Source: Streptomyces sp. Sge12 (GTDB lineage Bacteria > Actinomycetota > Actinomycetes > Streptomycetales > Streptomycetaceae). From it: a DNA stretch of 64,000 nucleotides. Under the pieces are notes generated by a model. That model was not told the origin of the DNA. It made no database searches and worked only from the letters and a program-made list of their open reading frames with translations. The DNA lies in NCBI RefSeq assembly GCF_002080455.1, contig NZ_CP020555.1:1984001-2048000 (forward strand), in the 5' to 3' direction. The position numbers and the translations under genes are program-made. Below are positions 1-9,128 of this stretch, one piece after another (within the stretch, counting starts at the first letter, position 1; every line of letters begins with the position of its first letter).

Positions 1-70
1 CGATGAGCGTCCCGTCGACGTCGAAGAGGACATGGCGCGCGGAGCCCGGCCGGGCCGATGTGTTGGTCAC
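1..70 (-). CDS. HAD-superfamily hydrolase, N-terminal fragment cut by window edge
   Basis: Only the first 23 codons lie in the window; the gene runs leftwards off the edge. The peptide contains VLFDVDGTLI, which is HAD motif I (DxDGT); its first Asp is the usual phospho-accepting nucleophile. The start is taken as GTG at 70, since the nearby ATG codons at 81 and 86 are in other frames. The substrate cannot be told from so short a piece; phosphoglycolate-phosphatase-like and phosphosugar phosphatases all start this way. It is transcribed in the same direction as the transporter upstream but is separated from it by a repeat and a hairpin, so it is probably an independent gene. Confidence 0.6.
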   Translation of the reverse strand, partial: MTNTSARPGSARHVLFDVDGTLI

Positions 71-135
71 GGCGCGATCATGCCATCAGCGCCTCGCCCG
101 GCGGACGGCGGCCGTGGCGGGCGGCACTGGAGGGC

Positions 136-210
136 GGGACGGCGGAAGAGGGGACGGCGGAAGAGGGGACGGCGGAAGACGGGACGGCGGAAGACGGGAC
201 GGCGGAAGGA
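136..210. repeat. Five tandem copies of a 15-bp unit
   Basis: Five head-to-tail copies of GGGACGGCGGAAGAS (136-150, 151-165, 166-180, 181-195, 196-210) differ only at the last bases. The array lies in the noncoding gap between the HAD gene and the transporter operon. Because 15 is divisible by 3 it stays open in several frames and creates spurious reading frames. No function is apparent; a slippage-prone minisatellite is the simplest reading. Confidence 0.85.
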
Positions 211-240
211 CCCGGGGGCGATGGCGCCGGCCCCGGGTCC
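208..240 (-). terminator. Hairpin after the oligopeptide transporter operon
   Basis: GGACCCGGGG at 208-217 pairs perfectly with CCCCGGGTCC at 231-240 around a 13-nt loop, 25 bp past the stop of the last transporter gene. There is no U-tract, which is usual for Streptomyces hairpin terminators. Confidence 0.6.
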
Positions 241-264
241 TTCCCTTTCCTCCCCGGCTCCCCG

Positions 265-1322
<1,058 letters not shown>

Positions 1323-1326
<4 letters not shown>

Positions 1327-2390
1327 CGGGACACCTCCGGGGCGGTCGAAGGGAACCGGGCCGCGGAGCCGCCCGGTGAGGTCGCGGCGGATCCCGCGAA
1401 ATGGCAGGCCGCCAGCCGCCCCGGTGCGCCGTACGGGCCGAGTGCGGGCCGCTCGCCCGCGCAGCGCGCGCTGCGTTCGTCCGGGCCGGCGGCGGCGACG
1501 GGGCAGCGCGGGGCGAAGGCGCAGCCGGGGGCGGGTGCGAGCAGGGAGGGCGGGGAGCCGGGGATGAAGGGCAGGGGGGCGTCGTCGGCGGTGTCGAGGC
1601 GGGGCAGCGAGTCGAGCAGCCCCCGAGTGTAGGGGTGGGCGGGGTCGGCGAACAGTGCGTCGACCGGGGCCTGTTCGGCGGCCCGGCCGCCGTACATGAC
1701 GAGCACCTCGTGGGCGACGCGCGCGACGACCCCCAGGTCGTGGGTGATCATCACGACGCCGAGGCCGCGCTCCTGCTGGAGCCGCGCGATCAGTTCCAGG
1801 ATCTGCGCCTGCACGGTGACGTCCAGGGCGGTGGTCGGCTCGTCGGCGATCAGCAGGTCGGGTTCGCAGGCCAGCGCCATGGCGATCATCGCGCGCTGGC
1901 GCATGCCTCCGGAGAACTGGTGCGGGTACTCCCCCGCGCGGCGGGCCGGTTCCGGGATGCCGACCTCGCCGAGCATGTCGACCGCACGCTTGCGGGCGGC
2001 GGAGCGGCCGGCTTTGAAGTGCACCCGGAAGTGCTCGGCGATCTGCTCGCCGACCGTGTAGTAGGGGTGCAGGCTGGAGAGCGGGTCCTGGAAGATCATG
2101 GCGATCCGGCGGCCACGGACCTTGGACAGTTCCCGTTCCGGGAGCCCGGTCAGTTCCCGGCCGGCGAGCGCCACGGAGCCGGTGACCTCGACCGGGCCGC
2201 GGTGCAGGCCCATGACGGCGAGCGAGGTGACGGACTTGCCGGAGCCGGACTCGCCGACGATGCCGAGGGTCCGGCCGGCCTCGACGGTGAAGCCGATCGA
2301 GTCGACGGCCCGTACGGTCCCCCGCCCGGTGGTGAACGTGACGCTCAGGTCGCGTACTTCGAGGAGCGGCGCGGCGGTGCCGGCTGCCAT
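1323..2390 (-). CDS. Oligopeptide/dipeptide ABC transporter ATP-binding protein (OppD/DppD type)
   Basis: 355 aa, the other ATPase of the heterodimeric peptide transporter. Walker A GESGSGKS is at residues 46-53, signature FSGGMRQR at 159-166 and Walker B LLIADE near 179. A C-terminal Cys-containing extension (CAFAPRCP) is typical of OppD/DppD, which in some family members binds an iron-sulfur cluster. The open frame extends far upstream to 3194, but the gene begins at the ATG at 2390, where it overlaps the permease stop as TGATG. The extra upstream frame is a shadow of that permease. Confidence 0.9.
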
Positions 2391-3376
2391 CAGTACCTCA
2401 CTCTCGGGTCGATGACGGCGTACAGGAGGTCGACGAGGAGGTTGGCGACGACGATGAAGAAGGCGGCGAGGAGGGTGACCCCGAGGACGACGGGCTGGTC
2501 GGAGTTGACGAGGGCGCCGTAGAACAGCCGCCCGATTCCCGGGAGTCCGAAGATGGACTCGGTGATGACGGCTCCAGCGAGCAGTCCGCCGAGGTCCATG
2601 CCGAAGATGGTGACGATCGGGGTCATCCCGGAGCGCAGCCCGTGTTTGACGACGACCGTGCGCTCGGGCATGCCTTTGGCCCGGGCGGTGCGGATGTACG
2701 GTTCGGCCATCGCCTCGATCATCGAGCCGCGGCTCTGGCGGGCGTACATGGCGGCGTAGAGCAGGGCGAGGGCGATCCAGGGCAGGGCCAGGTTCGAGGC
2801 CCAGGCGAGCGGGTTGTCGGTGAAGGCCCGGTAGGTGGGGTAGGGCAGCAGCCCGGCGATGCGGATGACCCCGTAGATGAGCATCACGGAGGTGAAGTAC
2901 ACGGGCAGGGAGGCGGCGGCGACCGCGCCGACCATGAGGGCCTTGTCGGTGGCGGTGTCCTTGCGCAGGGCGGCGGTGACCCCGGCGCCGAGGCCGAGGA
3001 CCAGCCACAGCGCGGCGGCGCCGACGGCGAGGGACGCGGAGACCGGGAGCCGGTCCATCAGCAGGTCCCACACGGGCAGCGAGTTCTCGTAGCTGTAGCC
3101 CAGGCAGGGGAAGTCGCAGACGACGGCGTACTGGCCGGTGCCGAGGGTGCGGCCGGTGAAGATGCCGGTCAGGAAGTCGCCGAACTGCTGCCACAGGGGC
3201 TGGTCGAGGCCCAGGTACGCCCGTACGTCGGCCAGGCGCTCGGCGCTGCAGGTCTTGCCGCAGGCGGCCGCGGCCGGATCGGCGGGCAGGACGTAGAAGA
3301 TGAGGAAGGTGACGGCGGCGATGGCGAGGAGCACCCCGGCGAGGGCGAGCAGCCGGCGGGCGAGGTAGAGGATCAA
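2390..3376 (-). CDS. Oligopeptide ABC transporter permease (OppB/DppB type)
   Basis: 328 aa integral membrane subunit. The N-terminal segment RRLLALAGVLLAIAAVTFLI is the first membrane helix. An extracytoplasmic loop with three Cys (around residues 39, 43 and 89) follows, then about five more helices. The binding-protein-dependent transport motif lies in the stretch containing YIRTARAKGMPE, where it contacts the ATPases. Ends with DPRVRY, as OppB/DppB proteins usually do. The ATG at 3376 overlaps the stop of the preceding permease as ATGA, so translation is probably coupled. Confidence 0.9.
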   Translation of the reverse strand: MILYLARRLLALAGVLLAIAAVTFLIFYVLPADPAAAACGKTCSAERLADVRAYLGLDQPLWQQFGDFLTGIFTGRTLGTGQYAVVCDFPCLGYSYENSLPVWDLLMDRLPVSASLAVGAAALWLVLGLGAGVTAALRKDTATDKALMVGAVAAASLPVYFTSVMLIYGVIRIAGLLPYPTYRAFTDNPLAWASNLALPWIALALLYAAMYARQSRGSMIEAMAEPYIRTARAKGMPERTVVVKHGLRSGMTPIVTIFGMDLGGLLAGAVITESIFGLPGIGRLFYGALVNSDQPVVLGVTLLAAFFIVVANLLVDLLYAVIDPRVRY

Positions 3377-4386
3377 CTGCGGCCGCCCCTCGGGTCGAGG
3401 ATGTCGCGCAGGGCGTCGCCGAGGAGGGTGAAGGCGAGCACGGCGAGGAAGAGGAAGACGCTGGGGATGACGAAGTACATGGGGTCGGTCTCGTAGTAGG
3501 CCACGGACTCGGCGATCATCTGGCCCCAGGACGGGGTGGGCGGGCGGACACCGACGCCGAGGTAGCTGAGGGCGGCCTCGGTGCTGATCATTCCGGGGAT
3601 CAGCAGGGTGGTGTAGGCGATGACGGGGCCCGAGACGCCCGGGAGGATGTCGCGGGTCAGGATCCGCCAGGGGCCGGAGCCGGCGACGCGGGCGGCGTCG
3701 ACGTACTCGCGGTGTTTGAGGGAGAGGGTCTGGCCGCGGACGACGCGGGCGACGCCGGGCCAGCCGAAGACGCCGATGACGGCGGTCATCAGCACGATCC
3801 GGTTGACGTCCTTGGCCACGGACAGCATCGCGATCATGAAGATGAGGGAGGGGAAGGACATGGTCAGGTCCATGAGCCGGGACAGAGCCGTGTCGGTGCG
3901 CCCGCCGAAGTAGCCGGCGGCGATTCCGGCGGCGGTGCCGGCGACCACCACGATGGCGGTGGCGGCGAAGGCGATCAGGAGGGAGACCTGCGCGCCGTGG
4001 ATGACGCGGGCGAACAGGTCGCGGCCGGTGACGGGTTCGACGCCGAGCCAGTGCTCGGGGCTGATCCCGCCGAGGGCGCCGAGCGGCTGGCCCCCGAGGT
4101 AGGGGTCGATGGCGGTCTTGTCGAACTCGTTCGGGGACCAGCCGCCGAGGGCGCCCAGCCAGGGGGCGGTCACGGCCATGAGGACGAAGAGGAGGACGAC
4201 GCCGAGGCTGACGCGGACGGCGGGGCGGCGGCGGAGCTCCCGCCGGGCGAGCTGCCAGGGGCTGCTCCCCGGGGGGAGGTCCGGCGCCTCCGGGCCGGCC
4301 GGACCGGCCGCGTCCGCGGCGGTTGCGGCGGACGCGTCGGACGCGTCGGATACGGCGGTTGCGGCGGTGGGCGGGGTGGCGGTCAT
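3373..4386 (-). CDS. Oligopeptide ABC transporter permease (OppC/DppC type)
   Basis: 337 aa second membrane subunit. A hydrophilic Ala/Pro-rich N-terminal tail of about 50 residues precedes the OppC N-terminal helix (RVSLGVVLLFVLMAVTAPWL). The periplasmic NEFDKTAIDPYLGGQPLGA region and a helical bundle follow, with the EAA-type loop YVDAARVAGSGPWRI. The chosen ATG at 4386 follows the binding-protein gene by 23 bp. The open frame continues upstream to 4755 but only as a shadow of that gene. Partner of the permease at 2390-3376. Confidence 0.9.
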   Translation of the reverse strand: MTATPPTAATAVSDASDASAATAADAAGPAGPEAPDLPPGSSPWQLARRELRRRPAVRVSLGVVLLFVLMAVTAPWLGALGGWSPNEFDKTAIDPYLGGQPLGALGGISPEHWLGVEPVTGRDLFARVIHGAQVSLLIAFAATAIVVVAGTAAGIAAGYFGGRTDTALSRLMDLTMSFPSLIFMIAMLSVAKDVNRIVLMTAVIGVFGWPGVARVVRGQTLSLKHREYVDAARVAGSGPWRILTRDILPGVSGPVIAYTTLLIPGMISTEAALSYLGVGVRPPTPSWGQMIAESVAYYETDPMYFVIPSVFLFLAVLAFTLLGDALRDILDPRGGRS

Positions 4387-4409
4387 GGCTGCGGGGATCC
4401 TTCGGGCCT

Positions 4410-6152
4410 TCAGCCCTGGCTCTTCGAGGGGTCCTTGAGGCCGACGGTGCCGTAGTCGATCGTGCCGGTCCACACGGGGTGGCCGAAGGCGCCGGCGATG
4501 TTGGTGCCGACCAGGAGCGGCTTGCGCTCCAGGAGGAGCGGGACGTTGGGGGACTTGGCCATCAGGGCCGCGTCGAGGTCGATCCAGGCCTGGTTGGCCT
4601 CCTTGGCGTCGGCCATGGCGTTGATCTCGTCGATCCGCTTCATGGTCGCCTCGTCGCGGAACTGGCTGTAGTTGCCCTGGTTGCCCTTCTCCTTGATGGT
4701 GCGTCCGTCGAAGACGAACGGGATCCAGGTGGAGCCGGAGGGGTAGTCGGGGCACCAGCCGGTGAGAGTCATGTCGGGGGTGGTGGAGAGGTCGCCGATG
4801 ACGTCGTAGTAGGCGCCCGGGTCGACGGTGTCGATGACGACCTCGATGCCCGCGCGGGACAGGCCCTGCTGAATGGCCTCGGCCTTGCCCTTGTCGCCGG
4901 TGGAGACGGACAGGGACACCTGCAGGGTCTCCTTGCCGGCGGCCTTGAGGAGTTCCTTGGCCTTGGCCGGGTCGCCGGCCGGGGCGATCTTCAGGACGTC
5001 GGCCTGCTTGCCGCCGGAGAGGGCCGGGGGGAGATAGGCGGTGGCGACCTCGTTGAGGGCCGGGCCGCCGCCCGCGGTGACGACGGCCTCCTTGTCGACG
5101 GCGTACTGCATGGCCTCGCGGACCTTCGGGTCGTTGAAGGGGGCGCGGGAGTTGTTCAGGTGGAGCATCTCCGTGCAGCCCTGGGACTCGGCGAGCAGCC
5201 GGGCCTTGACCTCGGGCTTGGGCAGCACCTTGGGTGCGCTCTCGGGTCGCATGTCGGCGTACTGGACGGTGGAGGCGTCCGCGCCCTCCCCGGCGATGAT
5301 CCGGTCGTCGATCTGGCCGCCCTTGAGGCCCATGACGACCACGAACCGGTCGGGGTAGGCCTTGCGGACGGTGTCGGTGCCCGGGTCCCAGTGCTCGTTG
5401 CGGACCAGGACGAGCTTCTTGTCGCGGTCGTACGACTCGATCTTGTACGGGCCGGAGGAGAACGGGCGGGCGTCGTACTGGGTGCCCTTCTCCTGGGACT
5501 GGGGCACGGGGGCGAAGGTCGGGAGGGTGGCGGTCGCGGAGAACTCGGCCACCGGGCGCTTCAGTTCGAAGACGATCGTGCGGTCGTCGGGCGTCTTGAC
5601 GGAGTCCAGGTGCTGCCCTTGGAGCGGGCCCTTGTAGCCCTCGGTCCCGGCCAGGTACTGGGCGGCGTAGTCGGGGCCGCCGGTCAGGTCGGGGCTGAAG
5701 GAGCGCTCGACGTTGTACTTGATGTCCTGGGCCTTGACCGGGCTGCCGTCCTCGTACTTCACGCCCTCCTTGAGGGTGAAGGTCCAGGTGCGGCCGCCGT
5801 TGGAGGGGGTGCCGAGGTCGGTGGCGAGGTCGGGGACCAGTTCGCTGCCGGCCTTGCCGGGTTCGGCCTTGAAGGTGACGAGCGTGCGGTAGAGGAGCCG
5901 GGTGCCGAAGTCCATCGTCGGCATGGTCCAGTTGCGCGCGGGGTCGAGGTGGGCGAAGTCCTGGTTGGACAGGACGGTGAGGGTGCCGCCCTTGGCCGGG
6001 GTGCCGCCGAGGATCTTCCCGTCGTTGGCGGCGGCCGGGTTGGTGCCGCCCGCACCGGAGGTGCCCTTCTTGGTGTCGGAGCAGCCCGAGGCGCCGAGTG
6101 CGAGTGCTGCCACCAGGGCGGTGGCGAGGGCGAGTTGGGTGCGCTTGGTCAT
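4410..6152 (-). CDS. Peptide-binding lipoprotein of the ABC importer (SBP family 5)
   Basis: 580 aa extracytoplasmic solute-binding protein of the OppA/DppA family. A lipoprotein signal peptide runs to ASGC, with Cys24 as the predicted lipidation site. Family 5 motifs follow (YRTLVTF, LKEGVKYEDGSPVKAQDIKY, then a C-terminal WCPDYPSGS region). Start: ATG at 6152, preceded by GGAG with 5 nt spacing; a GTG at 6158 in frame would overlap that ribosome site. First gene of the importer operon and directly behind a strong promoter with a repressor palindrome (6194-6222). Peptide preference cannot be read from sequence; collagen-derived Pro/Hyp peptides are inferred from the neighbourhood. Confidence 0.9.
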   Translation of the reverse strand: MTKRTQLALATALVAALALGASGCSDTKKGTSGAGGTNPAAANDGKILGGTPAKGGTLTVLSNQDFAHLDPARNWTMPTMDFGTRLLYRTLVTFKAEPGKAGSELVPDLATDLGTPSNGGRTWTFTLKEGVKYEDGSPVKAQDIKYNVERSFSPDLTGGPDYAAQYLAGTEGYKGPLQGQHLDSVKTPDDRTIVFELKRPVAEFSATATLPTFAPVPQSQEKGTQYDARPFSSGPYKIESYDRDKKLVLVRNEHWDPGTDTVRKAYPDRFVVVMGLKGGQIDDRIIAGEGADASTVQYADMRPESAPKVLPKPEVKARLLAESQGCTEMLHLNNSRAPFNDPKVREAMQYAVDKEAVVTAGGGPALNEVATAYLPPALSGGKQADVLKIAPAGDPAKAKELLKAAGKETLQVSLSVSTGDKGKAEAIQQGLSRAGIEVVIDTVDPGAYYDVIGDLSTTPDMTLTGWCPDYPSGSTWIPFVFDGRTIKEKGNQGNYSQFRDEATMKRIDEINAMADAKEANQAWIDLDAALMAKSPNVPLLLERKPLLVGTNIAGAFGHPVWTGTIDYGTVGLKDPSKSQG

Positions 6153-6193
6153 GGTCACTCCAGTGAAGGGCCGCGCTCTAGGATGTGACCGGT

Positions 6194-6222
6194 AACATAG
6201 TAATGTGAAATTGTACTGACAA
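6194..6222 (-). promoter_or_regulatory. Promoter of the peptide importer with embedded GntR-type operator (site A)
   Basis: On the minus strand TTGTCA (6217-6222) and TATGTT (6194-6199) are separated by exactly 17 bp, a near-consensus vegetative promoter. The spacer is itself the palindrome-like GTAATGTGAAATTGTAC (6200-6216, plus strand). Bound regulator would sit between -35 and -10. The same arrangement, 28 of 29 bases identical, recurs before the collagenase. Confidence 0.75.
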
Positions 6223-6385
6223 GGGGTTGGCGCCGCCGTTATCCAGCCGTGTCCAAGAACCGCGGCGCGCGCGAATGCCGCGGCGGGGGTGCCGTGAGGG
6301 AGGGGGCGGTCATCTCCGCGGGCCGGCCCCGGCAGTGCGACGGCGGCGGCCGTTCACCCTGCCGGGGGCCCGCTCCGCCGGCTGC

Positions 6386-7099
6386 CTACTGGAGGCCCGA
6401 GCCGAGGCCGCCGGGTACGCGGCCGACCGGCTCGTCGCGGCCCTGGGCCCACAGCGAGCGGACGTGGCCGAGGTGGCGGAGCATGCACTCCTGCGCCGCC
6501 TCGGCGTCGCCGCCGATCATCAGGTCGAGCAGTTCGATGTGCTCCTCGGCCGAGGAGACCAGCTTGCCCGCCTCGTCCAGGCCGGTCAGGCCGTACAGCC
6601 GGGAGCGCTTGCGCAGGTCACCGACCGTCTCCACGAGCCGGTCGTTGCCCGCGAGGGCCAGCAGGGACAGGTGGAAGCGGCGGTCGGCCTCCAGGTAGCC
6701 GATGAGGTTGTGCTCGCGCGCGCTGCTGACGATCTCCTCGGCGATGGGGCGCAGGGCCTCCAGCTGCTCGGCCGTGGCGATCTTCGTGATCCGGCCGATG
6801 GTCGGCACCTCGATCATCGTGCGCAGCTCGGTGAACTGGTCCAGGTCGCGCTCGCTGACCTCGGTGATCCGAAAGCCCTTGTTGCGGACCGGCTCGACGA
6901 GACCCTCCCGGGCCAGGTCGAGCATGGCCTCGCGCACCGGGGTGGCCGAGACGCCGAGTTCGGCCGCGAGGCCGGGTGCGGAGTAGACGCTCCCCGGGCG
7001 CAGCTCACCCGCTATCAGCGCGGCTCGGAGTGCGTGGCCGACCTGGTCGCGGAGTCGTTCCTGGGCCTTGATGAGACTGTGCTGCTTCAGGTCACCCAT
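6386..7099 (-). CDS. GntR-family transcriptional regulator with FCD domain
   Basis: 237 aa. The N-terminal winged helix-turn-helix includes LAAELGVSATPVREAMLDL, diagnostic of GntR. The C-terminal all-helical FCD domain (from about residue 90) usually binds a small carboxylate together with a metal ion; His-rich positions such as RRFHLSL and HIELL fit. Start: ATG at 7099, with GGAGGA six nt upstream; the in-frame GTG at 7129 lacks such a site. It lies between the importer and the hydroxyproline genes. A copy of the shared palindrome (7149-7165) lies in its own promoter region, so it is probably an autoregulated local repressor. The inducer, perhaps a hydroxyproline isomer or a breakdown product, is inferred. 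Confidence 0.88.
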   Translation of the reverse strand: MGDLKQHSLIKAQERLRDQVGHALRAALIAGELRPGSVYSAPGLAAELGVSATPVREAMLDLAREGLVEPVRNKGFRITEVSERDLDQFTELRTMIEVPTIGRITKIATAEQLEALRPIAEEIVSSAREHNLIGYLEADRRFHLSLLALAGNDRLVETVGDLRKRSRLYGLTGLDEAGKLVSSAEEHIELLDLMIGGDAEAAQECMLRHLGHVRSLWAQGRDEPVGRVPGGLGSGLQ

Positions 7100-7148
7100 T
7101 GCTTTTCCTCCGAGACCCCCGTACACCACCGACGAGGAGAGGAACAGC

Positions 7149-7165
7149 GTACAATGTCACGTTGC
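7149..7165. promoter_or_regulatory. GntR-type operator in front of the regulator gene (site E)
   Basis: GTACAATGTCACGTTGC, containing the core ATGT-C-ACGT, lies 50 bp upstream of the regulator ATG. On the minus strand GTGAGC and TACGCT flank a 17-bp spacer that contains it, the same operator-in-spacer layout as at 6194 and 16772, though the hexamers are poor. Confidence 0.5.
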
Positions 7166-7170
7166 GCTGC

Positions 7171-8112
7171 TCACACTCCGGCGGCCTCGACCAGCGCGAC
7201 CGCCACAGCGAGATCTTCCCAGGCCATGCCCACGCTCTTGAAGAGCTGTGGACAACTCTGCCCGCCTCCCGCCGGTATCCGGCCGCCCACCAGGTCGGCG
7301 AGGGTGGCGGTGATATGACCGGGCCCGATGGCCCCCTCCGCCTCCGGAACGAGGAGGTCCCCGGCCTCGCGCAGGGCTGCCGCCCGGGACTCCACGTACA
7401 CCGCCGCCCGTCGCACAAGGGCGGTGTCCGTCTCCCGGGCCGTCGGCTCGTGCGAGCCGACGGCGACGACGGTGGCGCCCGGCCCGACGAGGCGCCCGTC
7501 GAAGAGGGGTTCCCGGGCCGTGGTGCAGCAGATCACCAGATCGGCACCGGCCACCTCCTCGGCCGTGCCGGTGCGGGCGGCCGGGCCCAGGGTACGGGCG
7601 TGCGCGGCGAGCTCCGCCGCCCTCCCCGGATCCCGGGCGACCACCACCACCTCGGCCAACTCCCGCACGGCGAGCACCGCTTCGAGGTGGCCGTACGCCT
7701 GCGGCCCGGACCCGAAGAGCACCATCCGCAACGGGCGCCCGGCGGGGGCCAGGTACCGCAGCGCGAGGGCGGAGACCGCCGGGGTGCGCAGGGTGGTCAG
7801 CGCCGCGCCGTCGAGCAGGGCCAGCGGGCGCAGGGTGGGGCCGTCCAGCAGCAGGTAGGAGCCGGTGATCCGGGGCAGTCCGCGGTCCGGGTTCCCGGGC
7901 GCGACCCCGGCGATCTTCACCCCGGCGTACGCGCCGGACGCGGCGGGCATCAGCAGCAGTTCACCCCCGCCGGGCACCGCGATCGCCGAGCGCGGCGGGC
8001 AGCTCTCCGGGTCGAGGCCGCCGCGCAGGGCGGCGGCCAGGGCGTCGGCGGCCCCGGCCGGGGTGAGCAGCCCGGCCATCCGACCGGCGTCGAGCCGCAG
8101 GATGTCCGTCAC
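7171..8112 (-). CDS. Ornithine cyclodeaminase / mu-crystallin family protein, probable delta1-pyrroline-2-carboxylate reductase
   Basis: 313 aa. The family uses NAD(P)H and contains ornithine cyclodeaminases, alanine dehydrogenases and reductases of cyclic imines. Visible: the VLFGSGPQAYGHLEAV Rossmann motif near residue 130 and EVVVVARDPGRAAEL just after it, plus the N-terminal PRSAIAVPGGGELLLMP region. The ATG overlaps the upstream racemase-family stop as ATGA, so the two are a translational pair. In bacteria with this pairing the enzyme reduces delta1-pyrroline-2-carboxylate, the product of 3-hydroxyproline dehydration, to proline. That role is inferred from context; true ornithine cyclodeaminase activity is the alternative. 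Confidence 0.8.
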   Translation of the reverse strand: MTDILRLDAGRMAGLLTPAGAADALAAALRGGLDPESCPPRSAIAVPGGGELLLMPAASGAYAGVKIAGVAPGNPDRGLPRITGSYLLLDGPTLRPLALLDGAALTTLRTPAVSALALRYLAPAGRPLRMVLFGSGPQAYGHLEAVLAVRELAEVVVVARDPGRAAELAAHARTLGPAARTGTAEEVAGADLVICCTTAREPLFDGRLVGPGATVVAVGSHEPTARETDTALVRRAAVYVESRAAALREAGDLLVPEAEGAIGPGHITATLADLVGGRIPAGGGQSCPQLFKSVGMAWEDLAVAVALVEAAGV

Positions 8113-9128
8113 AGCAGGAAGCCGGTGCCGAGCGCGTCGTGCGGGTCCACCACGAAGGCGTGTTCGCCGGTGCGGTGGGCGGTGCCGGTGACCTCGGTGA
8201 CCCCGCCCTCCAGCATCCGCCCGGTGAACACGGTGCCGGTGACCGACTCGTGGAGCAGGTCCTCGCCCGGGCCGAGCCGCCCGTCCTCGGCGAGCAGCGC
8301 GAGCCGTGCCGAGGTGCCGGAACCGCAGGGCGAGCGGTCGATCTGCCCGTCGGCGAAGACGGTGACGTTGCGCTGGTGCGGCCCGAACGGGGTGTCGGGC
8401 AGCTCCTCGTGGAGGATCACCCCGTAGACCCCGGACAGCAGCGGGCCGCCCGGGTGCCAGGTGGCGGGGTGGGTGGCCAGCGCCGCCCGGATCTCCTGCC
8501 CGGCCCGCACCAGGGAGGGCAGCGCCGCCCGCGACACGTCCAGGCCGAGGTCGCGCGCGCGGACGGCGGCGTAACAGGCCCCGGCGTGCGCGATGTCCAC
8601 CTCGGCGAGCCCGAACGAGGTGGCGACGGGCACCTTGCGGGCGCCCACCAGGGCCGGGACGTTGCGGAAGGTGACCCCGGTGGTGCGGCCCGCCGCGCGG
8701 TGGACGGTGGCGGTGACCCGTCCCGACGGTACGTCGATGCGCACCGGGGCGTCCCCGTCGTCCGGGGCGGCGACCCTGCCGGTGTCCACGGCCCAGGCCC
8801 CGAGGGCCATCGTGCCGTGGCCGCAGGCCGTGGAATAGCCGTCCTTGTGCCAGAACAGCACGCCGAAGTGGGCCCCGTCGTCGTCGGCCGGGACCACGAA
8901 CCCCCCGTACATCCCGGCGTGTCCGCGCGGCTCCTGCACCAGCAGGCGCCGTACGTCGTCCAGTGCGCCCCGGCGCGGCGCCGTCCCGGATCCGCCGGGG
9001 CCGATCACGGTGGCGCAGCGCTCGGCGACGGTGTCCCCGGGGACCGGCGGCATGCCGGTCCCGGCGGAGTCGACGATCCGGAAGGGCTCGCCGGCGGTGT
9101 GGTAGTCCACCGTGCGGACGGTGATCAC
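8109..9128 (-). CDS. Proline racemase family enzyme, trans-3-hydroxyproline dehydratase-like but with two catalytic Cys
   Basis: 339 aa. Proline-racemase-fold enzymes use two acid/base residues on opposite faces of the substrate. Here they are Cys102 (YSTACGHGTMALG) and Cys268 (DRSPCGSGTSA). Motifs around both sites resemble trans-3-hydroxy-L-proline dehydratase (FADGQ then DRSP), but that group normally has Thr in the second position. Cys/Cys is the racemase/epimerase pattern, so the reaction is uncertain. Start: GTG at 9128, overlapping the upstream stop as GTGA. The open frame runs on to 9860 only as a shadow. It lies between the reductase gene and a second, more typical epimerase. Confidence 0.85.
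   Translation of the reverse strand: MITVRTVDYHTAGEPFRIVDSAGTGMPPVPGDTVAERCATVIGPGGSGTAPRRGALDDVRRLLVQEPRGHAGMYGGFVVPADDDGAHFGVLFWHKDGYSTACGHGTMALGAWAVDTGRVAAPDDGDAPVRIDVPSGRVTATVHRAAGRTTGVTFRNVPALVGARKVPVATSFGLAEVDIAHAGACYAAVRARDLGLDVSRAALPSLVRAGQEIRAALATHPATWHPGGPLLSGVYGVILHEELPDTPFGPHQRNVTVFADGQIDRSPCGSGTSARLALLAEDGRLGPGEDLLHESVTGTVFTGRMLEGGVTEVTGTAHRTGEHAFVVDPHDALGTGFLL

Noticed and set aside
136..210. CRISPR array
   Set aside because: Units of 15 bp are directly abutting with no spacers, and no cas gene is present.
4410..6158. GTG at 6158 as start of the peptide-binding protein
   Set aside because: It would leave no space after GGAG, whereas the ATG at 6152 has 5 nt spacing and gives a normal signal peptide.
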